This document shows, one piece after another, positions 1 through 10,600 of a stretch of 52,081 nt of DNA. This DNA is from Candidatus Moranbacteria bacterium RIFOXYA12_FULL_35_19 (GTDB lineage Bacteria; Patescibacteriota; Minisyncoccia; Moranbacterales; UBA2206). Positions within the stretch are counted from its first letter, which is position 1, and each line of letters begins with the position of its first letter. Below the pieces are notes generated by a model. It saw nothing but the letters and a program-made list of their open reading frames with translations, was not told where the DNA came from and searched no databases. The stretch lies in assembly GCA_001784805.1 (NCBI GenBank), contig MFSE01000024.1, positions 1 to 52,081 of the forward strand, given 5' to 3'. The position numbers and the translations under genes were made by a program.

Positions 1-447
1 CATACTACGCTCAAGCGATATGCTAAAGAGGGGTTGATTACGCGAATTCAAAGAGGTTTTTATTCTCTTCAGCCAGCGGAAAAAATTGATCCTTTTCTTT
101 TGGGCGTGAAGATATTGCATCGCTATGCTTATATTAGCACCGAAACAATTTTGGCTAGGAGCGGAATAATTTTTCAAGAAATTCCAAAAACTTCAATTAT
201 TAGCTCTATTTCCAAAACTTTTTTTGTTGCTGGTCGAGAATATCGCTGTCGTCGTTTGGCAGACAAATATTTATACAATGACGCCGGAATTGTCTTGGAA
301 AATGGAGTGCAGGTTGCGTCAACAGAAAGAGCGGTGGCGGATATTTTATATTTCAATCCCCGATGTTATTTTGACGGCGATCGCTTGATTGATTGGAAAA
401 AAGTGCGCGCCATTCAAAGAGAAATAGGTTATCCACAAAATCGATAA
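1..447 (+). CDS. AbiEi-like antitoxin / transcriptional regulator, 5'-truncated by window edge
   Basis: Frame is open from base 1 (HTTLKRYAKEGLITRIQRGFYSL...); winged-helix-like start, followed directly by an AbiEii-type ORF. Confidence 0.6.
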   Translation, partial: HTTLKRYAKEGLITRIQRGFYSLQPAEKIDPFLLGVKILHRYAYISTETILARSGIIFQEIPKTSIISSISKTFFVAGREYRCRRLADKYLYNDAGIVLENGVQVASTERAVADILYFNPRCYFDGDRLIDWKKVRAIQREIGYPQNR

Positions 448-472
448 AAATAATAATTTAAAAAACAAAAAA

Positions 473-1222
473 ATGATTACTCCAACTGCAAAAGATGCTG
501 AGCATAAGGCGTGGATGTTTCGTCTTCTAGGCGCACTATTTAATGACGCCTTTTTGTCGACAGTTTTATATTTCAAGGGTGGAACTTGTGCGGCTATGCG
601 CGGATTTCTGGATCGATTTTCGGTAGATTTAGATTTTGATTATATTGATGAAAAAAATGAAATAAAAAAAGTTCAAGAAAAAATGGAGGAAATTTTTCAA
701 AAGCTTGGTTTGGAGATAAAAGACAAAAGTCGCAATGTCCCGCAATATTTTTTGAAATATCCAACTTCTACGAGCGGAAGAAATACTCTGAAAATCGATA
801 TATGTTTTCCTGTTCCGCAATTCAATCAATACGAAAACGCTCAACTTCCTGAAATTGATCGTATTGTAAATTGCCAAACTAGGGAAACGATGATGGCGAA
901 TAAATTAATTGCACTTATCAATCGATTTGAAAAAAACGGCCGTATTGCTGGCCGTGATGTGTATGATGTTCATTATTTTTTTTGGAATGGTTTTCGCTAT
1001 GACGCAAAAATTATAGAAGATATAAGAAAATGTTCAGTGGAAAAATTCTTTGAGGATTTGGTAATTTTTGTTGAGAATAAAATAACTCAAGAAATTATTG
1101 ATCAAGATTTGAATATGCTTTTGTCCAATGACAATTTTCAAATGATTCGAAAAATGCTAAAACAAGAAACTCTAATGATGCTCAAAGATGAATTGGCGAG
1201 GATAAAGAATAGGAAATTATAA
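473..1222 (+). CDS. AbiEii/AbiGii-family nucleotidyltransferase toxin
   Basis: KGGT...RFSVDLDFDYID motif typical of AbiEii nucleotidyltransferases; paired with upstream AbiEi-like ORF. Confidence 0.8.
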   Translation: MITPTAKDAEHKAWMFRLLGALFNDAFLSTVLYFKGGTCAAMRGFLDRFSVDLDFDYIDEKNEIKKVQEKMEEIFQKLGLEIKDKSRNVPQYFLKYPTSTSGRNTLKIDICFPVPQFNQYENAQLPEIDRIVNCQTRETMMANKLIALINRFEKNGRIAGRDVYDVHYFFWNGFRYDAKIIEDIRKCSVEKFFEDLVIFVENKITQEIIDQDLNMLLSNDNFQMIRKMLKQETLMMLKDELARIKNRKL

Positions 1223-1930
1223 ATTATCAAAAATTTCCTCCACATCTTCTTGATCATCTAAAATTTCCAAAAGTTTGTCGTAGCTTTTTTGGGTGGCGGA
1301 GTCGATTTCGATGGTGGATTTTGGAAGATATGTTAGACCAGATTCAAGAATGGTTAAATTATTTTGCATCAATTTTTCTTGGATTTTTTGAAGATCGGAT
1401 ACTTCTGTAAAAATTATTAAAGAATTATTATCTAATTTTATATCTTTAGCGCCAGCCTCAATGGCGATCATTTCTAATTCATCCATATTTTTTCCGGTCG
1501 CATCAACAATAATATTCCCGACTGATTCAAAATTCCACATTATGCTTCCTGCCTCGCCAAATTTTCCGCCGGCTTTCGTGAGAATGCTTTTGATTTCGCT
1601 CACGGTGCGGTTTTTGTTGTCGGTGGAAGTTTTGATCATCATCATAATGTTTCCGGGGCCTTTGGCTTCATAGATAATTTCAGAAATTTCCGCTCCTTCA
1701 ATTTCGCCCGTGCCTCGTTTGATTGCTCGGTCAATATTGTCTTTGGGCATATTAAATTCGTGGGCTTTGTCAATGGCCATGCGAAGTTTGAAATTTGTGT
1801 CCGGATTGCCACCACCTTCTTTCGCCGCGATGACAATTGGTTTGGCCAAGCGAGTGAAAATCTTGGCGCGCTTAGCGTCATTTACCCCTTTTCTTTGTTT
1901 TATTCCCGCCCAATGTGAGTGTCCTGACAT
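1217..1930 (-). CDS. yebC: YebC/PmpR family protein
   Basis: MSGHSHWAGIKQRKGVNDAKRAKIFTRLAK start; the N-terminal extension in the ORF track (MLHVLCFMLHEL) comes from an intergenic repeat. Confidence 0.93.
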   Translation of the reverse strand: MSGHSHWAGIKQRKGVNDAKRAKIFTRLAKPIVIAAKEGGGNPDTNFKLRMAIDKAHEFNMPKDNIDRAIKRGTGEIEGAEISEIIYEAKGPGNIMMMIKTSTDNKNRTVSEIKSILTKAGGKFGEAGSIMWNFESVGNIIVDATGKNMDELEMIAIEAGAKDIKLDNNSLIIFTEVSDLQKIQEKLMQNNLTILESGLTYLPKSTIEIDSATQKSYDKLLEILDDQEDVEEIFDNL

Positions 1931-2019
1931 AAGTTCATGAAGCATGAAGCATAAAACATGTAACAATCGCAGTTTTCATCGTTTTATGTTTCATGTTGTA
2001 TGTTGCATGTTACATGATT
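1931..2019. repeat. ATGAAACAT/ATGTTTCAT-type intergenic direct and inverted repeat
   Basis: catgaagcatgaagcataaaacatgtaaca ... ttttatgtttcatgttgtatgttgcatgttacatg; related tracts at 6308, 22383, 26970 and 30610. Confidence 0.75.
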
Positions 2020-2032
2020 TAAGCTTAGCAGT

Positions 2033-3895
2033 TTAGATTGCAATTTTCAAGAGTAGGTAATTTAGAAAAAAATTGATGCTAGAAGAACTATTTTCCCAAA
2101 AAATTATCATCCAATGCTTATTATGTATCGGCGGGGTAAAAGTATAAAAATTTTCATGTAAATGTAGGTTTTGGGCGCCTAAAACTCTTGAATTTTGGGG
2201 TATCAATTTTTCCGATAAAATTATATCGTGGCTAGAAAGAGCCATTTTTTGGCGGTCTTTTTGCTTTTTTTGCCAATCTGGCGAGGTGGTATATTTTCCA
2301 AGGCTGGCTTGGATTTCGGAGTCGGGGATAATAAGTTCTTCTTCGGCGCCGGCGCCCTCTCCTGTCCTTCGGACATCCTCTCCCAAAGGGAGAGGAGGAT
2401 TTTGAATAGCTTCTGTATTATTCTGTGTCTCTATCCATTGCCAACCGTCATCATTTTTTTCATAAATTTCATCGTCTGCGATTTTGTTTTTCTTTCGATC
2501 ATATTTTATTTTTTGCACAACCTTGCCCGAAGGATCGCGTAGTTCGATTTTGGTTTTTTCATTGCCCAGCGTGAAAGCGCAAATTTCTTTGGTGAGTTTT
2601 TTGGTTTTGCCTTTTTTAATTCTGAAATCTTTCCGAATAGGATGGTTGATTAATTTATCTTTGCCCGTAGCAATTGACCAGCCCTCAAGATTAACTTTCT
2701 TCTTGGATTTATTTTCAATTTCAATCCACTCATTTTTATCCAAGCCTTTCGGGTTAGGCATAATTCTTTTTATTCTTATTTTCGGCGCGTCATACTTTTC
2801 TACCTTAACTTCAAATTCATAAATTTTATCCTCGCCGTTTCCACGAATTTTGAGACTAGCTTTAAATTTACCAGTTTTTTTATATTTATGCTTAGTTTCT
2901 TTTTTATAACTTTTATGCCCATCGCCAAAATCCCAAGTAAATTTCTGGGCGTCCTTGTCAGTCTTCACATCAAAATAGGCGTAAGTATTTTTGTAAATTT
3001 TTTTTGGTAACATAATTTTTCCGGATAAAATTTTATCAAATCTATTTTTTTCTCCGGGGGTAGGGGAAGATGTCCAACGCCAAGAGGAGCCATCATAAGC
3101 AAAAGCTTGGCGAGATTTTCCAGACTGATATTTTTGGCTGGTGATCAAGTGGTCTTTTTCGTCATATAAAAAAACTTCATCGCCTTTGGAATCGCTATTA
3201 AGTGAAAAAGAACCATAAAAAACAGCAAAATTTTCCTGCTTTTCTTTTTTAGAAATCTTTCCTTTGGCACCTTTAGAATCCAAAATTTTCCAATCGGAAA
3301 AATCAATTTCAGTTTCGCTTAAATTTATTATTTCCACAAATTCTTCTTCGCCGTTTTTAGTGTCGGGCGAAGGATAAATTTCGTTAATTCTAATTTCTGA
3401 ATAATTTTTTATTTCTTCTTCTTCTTCTTCTTCTTCTGAATCATCACTCCAATTTATACTATCAATAATTTCTCCTTCATTTTCTTTGCCAAATCGCAAG
3501 GCAATGCCATTAGTTTCGGAAATGGTTTGGGAGTTCGTAATATTAGGATGTATTTCTTTGAGAAAATCTTCTCTTCCTTTATTACTCGCCCATATATATT
3601 TATCTTCAGAATTAATAATTGTGTCACCATCTTTTGACCATGATTTTATAGTAGTGTCCTTAACGGCTGATTCAGATCTTTTTACTAATCGATATTCTTT
3701 GAGATTGATGCTATCGTCAGTGGTATTGGTAATTTCAATGAAGTCATCATAAGCGCTTTCCTCACTTTCAAACTGAACTTTAGTTATTTTTAAAATTGGT
3801 TCGGCTAAACAAAATTTTTCCCAAATAAAAAAGCTAGCTAAAATAACCAGCCCGAAAATAAAAAAATAATAAAAATTATTTTTATCTGTCCGCAT
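2033..3895 (-). CDS. Secreted/membrane-anchored lamin-tail-domain (LTD) and PKD-domain protein
   Basis: N-terminal TM; repeated LTD-like blocks (ILKITKVQFESEESAYDDFIEITNTT..., IRINEIYPSP..., PKIRIKRIMPNPKG...); PKD-like FTWDFGDGHKS. Confidence 0.75.
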   Translation of the reverse strand: MRTDKNNFYYFFIFGLVILASFFIWEKFCLAEPILKITKVQFESEESAYDDFIEITNTTDDSINLKEYRLVKRSESAVKDTTIKSWSKDGDTIINSEDKYIWASNKGREDFLKEIHPNITNSQTISETNGIALRFGKENEGEIIDSINWSDDSEEEEEEEEIKNYSEIRINEIYPSPDTKNGEEEFVEIINLSETEIDFSDWKILDSKGAKGKISKKEKQENFAVFYGSFSLNSDSKGDEVFLYDEKDHLITSQKYQSGKSRQAFAYDGSSWRWTSSPTPGEKNRFDKILSGKIMLPKKIYKNTYAYFDVKTDKDAQKFTWDFGDGHKSYKKETKHKYKKTGKFKASLKIRGNGEDKIYEFEVKVEKYDAPKIRIKRIMPNPKGLDKNEWIEIENKSKKKVNLEGWSIATGKDKLINHPIRKDFRIKKGKTKKLTKEICAFTLGNEKTKIELRDPSGKVVQKIKYDRKKNKIADDEIYEKNDDGWQWIETQNNTEAIQNPPLPLGEDVRRTGEGAGAEEELIIPDSEIQASLGKYTTSPDWQKKQKDRQKMALSSHDIILSEKLIPQNSRVLGAQNLHLHENFYTFTPPIHNKHWMIIFWENSSSSINFFLNYLLLKIAI

Positions 3896-3928
3896 TGAAA
3901 TTTTATTTTTTCAAAAAATAATCAAGAG

Positions 3929-4522
3929 TTAATCCAAATCATTATGGTGGATTTTTTCGCGGAGCATTTCTCCGAATTCATTTTCTTCTTTGTTTTCTAA
4001 TTCATTTTGCAATTTCATAATCACATCTTTAATGGTATAAGGATCAGGAACATTGCGGAAGATGAAGCGCTCTCTTTCTCCGGCGGTTTGAATGAGTAAA
4101 TTGCCATAATTGAGAAAAGTTGGAATGACACCTCGGACATCGGTGGTGACATCTTGAATTTTTTCCAATTCCAATTCGCTCACCACGCGAGTAAAAAGCC
4201 CTTTTTGTTCGATGTTAATGATTCTTTCACTGGTGACTATCCAAACATCGAAATAGTAGTCAATCCAGATAGCAAAAAACAAGAGCCAAAGAAAAGTGAA
4301 GAAAAGACTGCGCATAAAGGCGGTAAGGTTGATCAGGAGTTGCTCGCTGAATTCATCAAAGAAAAAAGCGGTGAGGAAATAGCTGCCGAAAAGAAAAAGT
4401 ATCATAAAGAAAATTACAGAAAAGTGGGTAAGGATATTGAACCAGTGACGGTGAATGACCATCAGAATTTCTTCCCCGTTTTTTTGCCCCTCAAAATGAT
4501 AGTGGGTAAATTTATGTTCCAT
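3929..4522 (-). CDS. Bacterial PH-domain (bPH2/YdbT-like) membrane protein
   Basis: Two TM segments then WIVTSERIINIEQKGLFTRVVSELELEKIQDV. Confidence 0.75.
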   Translation of the reverse strand: MEHKFTHYHFEGQKNGEEILMVIHRHWFNILTHFSVIFFMILFLFGSYFLTAFFFDEFSEQLLINLTAFMRSLFFTFLWLLFFAIWIDYYFDVWIVTSERIINIEQKGLFTRVVSELELEKIQDVTTDVRGVIPTFLNYGNLLIQTAGERERFIFRNVPDPYTIKDVIMKLQNELENKEENEFGEMLREKIHHNDLD

Positions 4523-4524
4523 AA

Positions 4525-4749
4525 TTAAAAAATAATAAGTTTTGAAATTAGCGCGTTCCAATCAACAGAAAAAAATAGCATAATATTAGAAATAAAAAGC
4601 AAAATTGAAACTACTGCAAAAATTGGAAGCATTATTTTGTTAGTTTGGGCGTTTATCGAATAGCGCGCCAAATGATAGATAATGAAAAAAAACAAAAAAA
4701 GATAAGTGATGAAGATGACAGCGTATAGGGCGAGGATAATGTAAAACAT
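4525..4749 (-). CDS. Small multi-TM hypothetical membrane protein
   Basis: Hydrophobic ORF; the first ~15 track residues derive from an adjacent repeat, so start placed at MFYIILALY. Confidence 0.5.
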   Translation of the reverse strand: MFYIILALYAVIFITYLFLFFFIIYHLARYSINAQTNKIMLPIFAVVSILLFISNIMLFFSVDWNALISKLIIF

Positions 4750-4760
4750 ATTTTTATTAT

Positions 4761-4918
4761 TGTCATCCTCGCGCCCGCCTGCCCGCTTCGCCACAGCTTT
4801 AGCGAGGCGAGCCGGCGAGGCAGGAATGCGGGGATCCAGTCCTAGTCTTAATTTATTACAAAGATTTAATTATTTTACAAAGTCTATTCACTAGATTCCC
4901 GCCTACGCGGGAATGACA
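4761..4918. repeat. Inverted-repeat element (tgtcatcctcgcgcc...gcctacgcgggaatgaca)
   Basis: TGTCAT...ATGACA termini, nested GC-rich palindromes, gattcccgc/gcgggaatgaca. Confidence 0.8.
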
Positions 4919-4928
4919 TGGGTTTATT

Positions 4929-5933
4929 TTAAAATAATTTCTTTTCGCCGTTATATTTTATTCCTAAATGATTGTAAGCATTTTCGGTAGCAATGCGACC
5001 GCGGGGAGTTCTCGCTAAAAATCCAATTTGAATTAGATAAGGCTCGTAAACATCTTCAATGGTTTTGATTTCTTCCGAAGTGGCGGCGGCGATTGTGCCA
5101 AGTCCGACGGGGCCACCTCCAAATTTTTCGATAATGACCCGAAGAATTTGTTTATCCGCCGGTTCTAAGCCCAATGGATCAACATCAATCATTTCCAGCG
5201 CTTCGATTGCTACTTCTTCATTTATAATAGCATGATTTTTTATTTGAGAAAAATCGCGCACCCGTTTCAAAAGGCGGTTCGCCACGCGCGGAGTGCATCT
5301 AGCACACTGTGAAATTTTTTCCAAACCGGTTTGATCTGCGGTTACGCCTAAAATTTTTGCTGATCGCTCCAATATCTTTTTTATTTCTTCGTTGGCATAA
5401 AATTCCAAGCGATGCACAGCCCCAAAACGATTGCGCAATGGATTGGAAATTGAACCAAGCTTGGTAGTGGCGCCAATCAGAGTGAATTTTGGTAAATCAA
5501 GCTGGATTGTTCTGGCGGACGGACCCTTGCCAATAATAATATCTAATTTATAATCTTCCATGGCTGGATAAAGAATTTCTTCAATGGATTTATTTAGTCT
5601 GTGAATTTCGTCGATGAACAAAATATCGCCGTCGGATAAATTAGTTAAGATTGATCCAAAATCACCCACCCGTTCAATGGCTGGACCGGAAGTGGTCTTA
5701 ATTGCGACGCCCATTTCTTTGGCGATGATGTTGGCTAGTGTAGTTTTGCCAAGCCCGGCGGGACCATAAAGCAAAACATGTTCAATAGACTCCTTTCTTT
5801 TTTTGGCAGCTTGGATCAAAATATCTAGGTTTTTTTTAACCTTAACTTGTCCGACATATTCGTCGAAATTTTGTGGGCGAAGCGTGACATCAAAAGTCAG
5901 GTCTTCAGGTTGTTCGTTGGAAGTGGTTATCAC
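4929..5933 (-). CDS. ruvB: Holliday junction branch migration helicase RuvB
   Basis: [48 protein letters not shown]. Confidence 0.97.
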   Translation of the reverse strand: MITTSNEQPEDLTFDVTLRPQNFDEYVGQVKVKKNLDILIQAAKKRKESIEHVLLYGPAGLGKTTLANIIAKEMGVAIKTTSGPAIERVGDFGSILTNLSDGDILFIDEIHRLNKSIEEILYPAMEDYKLDIIIGKGPSARTIQLDLPKFTLIGATTKLGSISNPLRNRFGAVHRLEFYANEEIKKILERSAKILGVTADQTGLEKISQCARCTPRVANRLLKRVRDFSQIKNHAIINEEVAIEALEMIDVDPLGLEPADKQILRVIIEKFGGGPVGLGTIAAATSEEIKTIEDVYEPYLIQIGFLARTPRGRIATENAYNHLGIKYNGEKKLF

Positions 5934-6087
5934 AAAAATTTACAATTCTCAATTTACAATTTTCAATCAATTTTCAATGAGATAATTTTCAATTAAGACT
6001 GTTAATTGGTTTGAAAACTGATAAATTGTAAATTCAATGTAAATTGAAAATTGGTTATTGAAAATTACCCTTGTATTCTAGCATCGT

Positions 6088-6116
6088 TTGACAAAATTTC
6101 CAAGTTATGCTATGCT
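6088..6116 (+). promoter_or_regulatory. Sigma70-type promoter TTGACA-N17-TATGCT
   Basis: TTGACA 6088-6093, 17-nt spacer, TATGCT 6111-6116. Confidence 0.65.
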
Positions 6117-6120
6117 CCTA

Positions 6121-6305
6121 AGTCATCTTGAAAATTATGTTTTCTTGATGATTAGCAGTAAATTGCAGGCAATTGGTGGCTTCTATCTTTTGCCGTCAAT
6201 CATAGAAACAGCTTTCAAGATATGGGTAGGGTGGTTAACGCTGCGCTATTCCTCGATTTTGTTTCTTTTCCGAGGCTCCTAGTCTCGGTCCTTGCCTGCA
6301 GATTA
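6121..6305 (+). ncRNA. Candidate structured non-coding RNA of unknown family
   Basis: No convincing ORF; strong promoter just upstream; pairings atcttgaaa 6125-6133/tttcaagat 6213-6221, tgttttct/agaaaca, atgatt/aatcat; hairpin cctcg...cgagg 6251-6275; possible long-range tgcaggcaa 6164-6172/ttgcctgca 6292-6300. Confidence 0.4.
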
Positions 6306-6307
6306 TT

Positions 6308-6352
6308 GTCATGAAACATATAACATGAAACATATAACATGAAACATGAAAC
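6308..6352. repeat. ATGAAACAT-type tandem repeat
   Basis: tgtcatgaaacatataacatgaaacatataacatgaaacatgaaac. Confidence 0.8.
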
Positions 6353-6560
6353 AAAATTCTTTTAAAAAAGGAAAAAATTGCTCAAGACGCTAAGCGTCAG
6401 GGCAGAGCCTAAAAATTAGTTAGACGCTTAGCGTCTAGTGTAGTATTTAAAAACAGTTTTTTCTCAAGATCAAATATTTTGTGAAAAGATTTTAGGAAAT
6501 ATTTGGTTTTGGAGGGAAAAAATAAAATAACATAAAACTTTTTTTGAAAAGGAGAGAGGC

Positions 6561-6776
6561 ATGAAAGTAAAATTTTTTTTGAGTGACAGGGTTGAATTTT
6601 CGAGGAATGCCGGAAGCGATGAAATATCAAAAGATGTCAGGGGTTCATTGCCAAGACTCGAAGGTGAAATTAATGATTACCTTAACGACATTGCAAACGA
6701 TCATGTGAGGGAAATTAGTGTTCAATTTATTCCCAATAATAATGATTATGTGCTGGCAACGGTGGTTACTTTGTAA
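6561..6776 (+). CDS. Small hypothetical protein (71 aa), SD-led
   Basis: aaaaggagagaggcATG; followed by hairpin ccagacgcggtctgg and an intrinsic terminator. Confidence 0.6.
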   Translation: MKVKFFLSDRVEFSRNAGSDEISKDVRGSLPRLEGEINDYLNDIANDHVREISVQFIPNNNDYVLATVVTL

Positions 6777-6815
6777 ATAAGGATAAGCCAGACGCGGTCT
6801 GGTGGGAAAAAAGAA

Positions 6816-6854
6816 AAAGGGTTAGCTTGTCGACATAAGCGAAACCCTTTTTTT
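6816..6854 (+). terminator. Intrinsic terminator
   Basis: aaagggttagcttgtcgacataagcgaaacccttttttt. Confidence 0.7.
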
Positions 6855-6944
6855 GTTGGAAAAAATTTTATTTTACCCCTTCTCCCTTTGGGAGAAGGTG
6901 CCCGTAGGGCGGATGAGGGAGAGGCTAAATTGTTTTTAACAGAA

Positions 6945-7580
6945 GGTAATCCACCAGTTCTACTGGTGAGACTCAAATAGGTTTTACCGTTCCCATAACC
7001 ACAAAAAAAGACACAATGTTGTAAAATGAGATTGGCTCGATGAGTGGCCAATTGTTCATAAACAACATTATGTCAAACCTATATCAAAGTTTATCTCATT
7101 CAAAATGGAATTGCAAATATCATCTGATATTTGTACCCAAGAAAAGAAAGAGTGTGATCTATGGTAAAATCAGAATAGAACTAAAAAAGATATTACACGA
7201 ACTGGCAACACAAAAAGAAAGTAAAATTACCGAAGGCAGTCTAAGTATCGACCATGTCCACATGTGCATTGAAATTCCTCCCAAATACGCTGTCGCTTCA
7301 GTCATTGGATTTCTCAAAGGCAAAAGTGCAATTGCAATTGCCAGAATGCAAGGCAAGGATAGAAATTACACTGGCGCGCACTTCTGGGCAAGGGGCTATG
7401 CAGTCTTAACCATCGGATTTGATGAAGAGATAATCAAAAAGTATGTTCGAGAGCAAAGTATAGAAGACGATAATTTTCAAACAAGACTAATTAATTAACA
7501 AAAAATAATGATTGGGAAATATCGCCTTTGAGGCGATCCCACTCATCAAGCCACCGCCTTTGGCGGGGGTGTACTGACTA
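6945..7580 (+). mobile_element. IS200/IS605-superfamily insertion (tnpA only), approximate ends
   Basis: Y1 transposase flanked by subterminal hairpins: caccagttctactggtg (6952-6968) left; atcgcctttgaggcgat and ccgcctttggcggg right. Confidence 0.7.
7070..7498 (+). CDS. tnpA: IS200-type Y1 HUH transposase TnpA
   Basis: SHSKWNCKYHLIFVPKKRK, SIDHVHMCIEIPPKY (HUH), HFWARGYAVLTIG; start set at the M of MSNLYQSLSHSK. Confidence 0.92.
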   Translation: MSNLYQSLSHSKWNCKYHLIFVPKKRKSVIYGKIRIELKKILHELATQKESKITEGSLSIDHVHMCIEIPPKYAVASVIGFLKGKSAIAIARMQGKDRNYTGAHFWARGYAVLTIGFDEEIIKKYVREQSIEDDNFQTRLIN

Positions 7581-7666
7581 AAATTCTAAATACTAAATTA
7601 GTTCGTTCCCTCTCCTGTCGCGAGTACGCGACATCCTCTCCCTAAGGGAGAGGAGGATGGAGAAAA

Positions 7667-10600
7667 TTATAAATCTGTAACGCGTTCCACCTCTTCCAAA
7701 CTCGTCTCTCCCTCCAAAACTCGCAGTATTCCGTCTTGCGTCATAGTGAGCATGCCGAGTTCGACGGCTTTTTCTTCGAGTTCGGCGGTGATGGCGCCTT
7801 TTGTAATCAAGTCTTGAATTTCGCGAGAGAGTTGAAAAACTTCACTCACGGTCATGCGACCTTTGTATCCAATGCCGTTGCATTTTTCACAACCTTTGGG
7901 ATGATATATTTCCAAAACTTTGGGAATAGCCACTCCTGCTTTTGGACTGATGGTAGCTAAAACTTTTTCAATTTTTTCTTTTTCTTCTTTGGAAGGAATA
8001 ATTTTTTCTTTGCAATCACAAAGTCGGCGCACTAGCCGTTGAGCCATAAAGGCGTTGACTGCCGTGGCAATGTCAGAAGGGGAAACGCCCATATTGATCA
8101 TTCGCGCTACGGCGCCGGCGGCATTGTTGGTGTGGATTGTCGAAAGCACTAGATGTCCCGTAAGTGAAGCTTGCACGGCTACCTGCGCAGTTTCGTCATC
8201 GCGAATTTCACCAATCATCATAATGTCTGGATTTTGGCGAAGCAGAGCGCGAAGTGCCGTGGCGAAAGTATAACCTTCTTTGTCGTTTACTGGAGTTTGC
8301 AAAATTCCCTGGAGTTGGTATTCGATTGGATCTTCCACGGTAATTATTTTCACTTCTGGTTTATTGAGAAGACTAAGGACGCTATAAAGCGTAGTGGTTT
8401 TTCCACTGCCAGTTGGACCAGTATTCAAAATCACCCCATTAGGTTTTTTGACTTCATTCATTATTTTTTCTAAATTTTCTTTTCTGATGCCAAGCTTAGT
8501 GAGATCCAGCTCCATTGATGATCCACGCAGAAGTCGCATTACAACTGTTTCGCCGTAACCACCCAAGATAATAGAAACACGCACATCAATATTTTTTTCG
8601 GCAATTTCTATTGCATCATCAAAGCTAATACTAAAACGGCTGTCGATCACGCCTGTGCGCACTTCAGTTTTCACGCCAGAAAGAATTTTTATCTCGCCCA
8701 AAAGCGCCGGATATTCATTGAGAGGAATAGTTACTACGCTTTGCAAAATTCCATCAATGCGGAAACGAATTTTGACATCATCTTTTTCCGGTTCAATGTG
8801 AATATCTCCGACATTAAGAAGAATGGCGGCGGAAAAAATAATTTTATTAATTTCATTTGTTTTGGAAGCGCGCACGACTTCTTCTAATTTTTTAAAATCA
8901 GTTAAATTTTCTTTGGCGGATAAATATTGACTATTTTCAATGAGAATTTTTTTGCCTAAAGTTTGTGACATCAGTTTTTCATAAATACCTTCCAAAAATT
9001 CTCCTTGTCCCGTAGCTTCTTCCACTTCATCAATAGAAGTGACACCGGCGACTGCTTTCAAAATTCCATCTTGAAGCATTGTAATCATTCCTGACTCCAA
9101 AGCGGCCATGGCTAATTCTGTTTCACCAGCGAGTCCTAAAATTAATTTTTCAATATCTTCATTGATGGTGAGTACTTCAAAAATTCCCATTCGTCCCTTG
9201 TATCCCAAGCCGTTGCATTTGGGACAACCTTTTGGGCGGTATAATTTTTCAATATTTTTAGGAATTTCCACTTTGGCTTTGGGCGAGATAATAGACAGGA
9301 TTTTTTGAATGGATTCAATAGATTCTTTGGCGGGCACATAACTTTCCTTGCAATCACAAAGTTTGCGCACCAATCTTTGTCCGATAATGGCGTTTATAGC
9401 GGGAGACATCAAAGTTGGCTTTACCCCAAGTTCGACTAATCGGGGAATGGTACCAACAGCATTATTAGTGTGGAGTGAGGATAAAACTAAATGCCCCGTG
9501 AGAGCAGAATTGACAGCAATGTCAGCCGTTTCGTCATCGCGAATTTCACCTACCAAAATTACATCCGGATCTTGACGAACGATGGCGCGGAGTCCTTGGG
9601 CGAAAGTGTAACCTCGTTCTTTTTCTATTTGAGTTTGAGAAATGCCGGATAATTCATATTCAATTGGATCTTCAATGGTGATAATTTTTTTATCAGGCGT
9701 GTTGAGTTTATTTATAATTGAATAAAGTGTAGTAGTTTTTCCCGAGCCAGTTGGTCCAGTGTTAAGAATCATTCCATTGGGTGCTTGCATTTGATTTTGA
9801 ATAGTTTCATAAGCCAAGCCTTGGAGGCCGAGATTTTCCACACTCACTTTGATCGAATCCGGATCAAGTAACCGCATTACTACTGATTCTCCGAAATTTC
9901 CTGGAATTACTGAAACACGCAATTCGATTTTTTTGTCGCTTAAATTTATTTCAAAAGTTCCATCTTGGGCGATATCGCGAAGATTGAGTTTCATACCGGA
10001 CATCAATTTTATGCGGGAAATGATAGTATGAAAAACATTAAGGGGCAAAAAGGCCACATCTTGCAAGGTGCCGTCAATACGGTAGCGCAGGCGAATTTCT
10101 TTTTCTTGCGGTTCAATGTGCACATCGCTAGCACCAAGTTTATAAGCGCCAGCCAACATAATATTCAAAACTTGCGTAGTGGGTAATTCCTTGATGCGAT
10201 TTTTCAAAGTGATCAAATCTTTCATTTCTTCTTCGAATTTTTCCAATTCTTCTCCACTAAGACTTAAGCTCATTTGGTCAAGAATATCCACAAAAACAAT
10301 CTGCTTATATTTTTCCAAGACATGGTTGAAATTTGAAGTAGAAACTACAAAAAGTTTTATCTGCCAGCCGTTTTCAGTTTTCAATTTTTCTATGAAATTT
10401 TTGGTCGCTTCATTTTGTGGATCAGAAGAAATGAGAGTGACAACTTTTCCGGCGCGGTGAATGGCGATAAGTTTGAATTTTCTAGCATCTTCTTCCGGCA
10501 AAAGTCCGATGGCTTCTTTTCCAATGGGGATAAGATTGGTATCTACATAAGGAAGATTGAGTTTGCCAGCCAAAGCCGAAGCCATTTCCTCCTCTTCCTC

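Noticed and set aside
6088-6282. 64-aa ORF in the six-frame track
   Set aside because: Overlaps a consensus promoter and a strongly self-complementary region, no RBS, no recognisable protein; more likely spurious over an RNA or spacer.
1931-6355. CRISPR-like arrays from repeated catgaaacat tracts
   Set aside because: Repeats are ~9 nt and contiguous with no unique spacers; no cas genes in the window.
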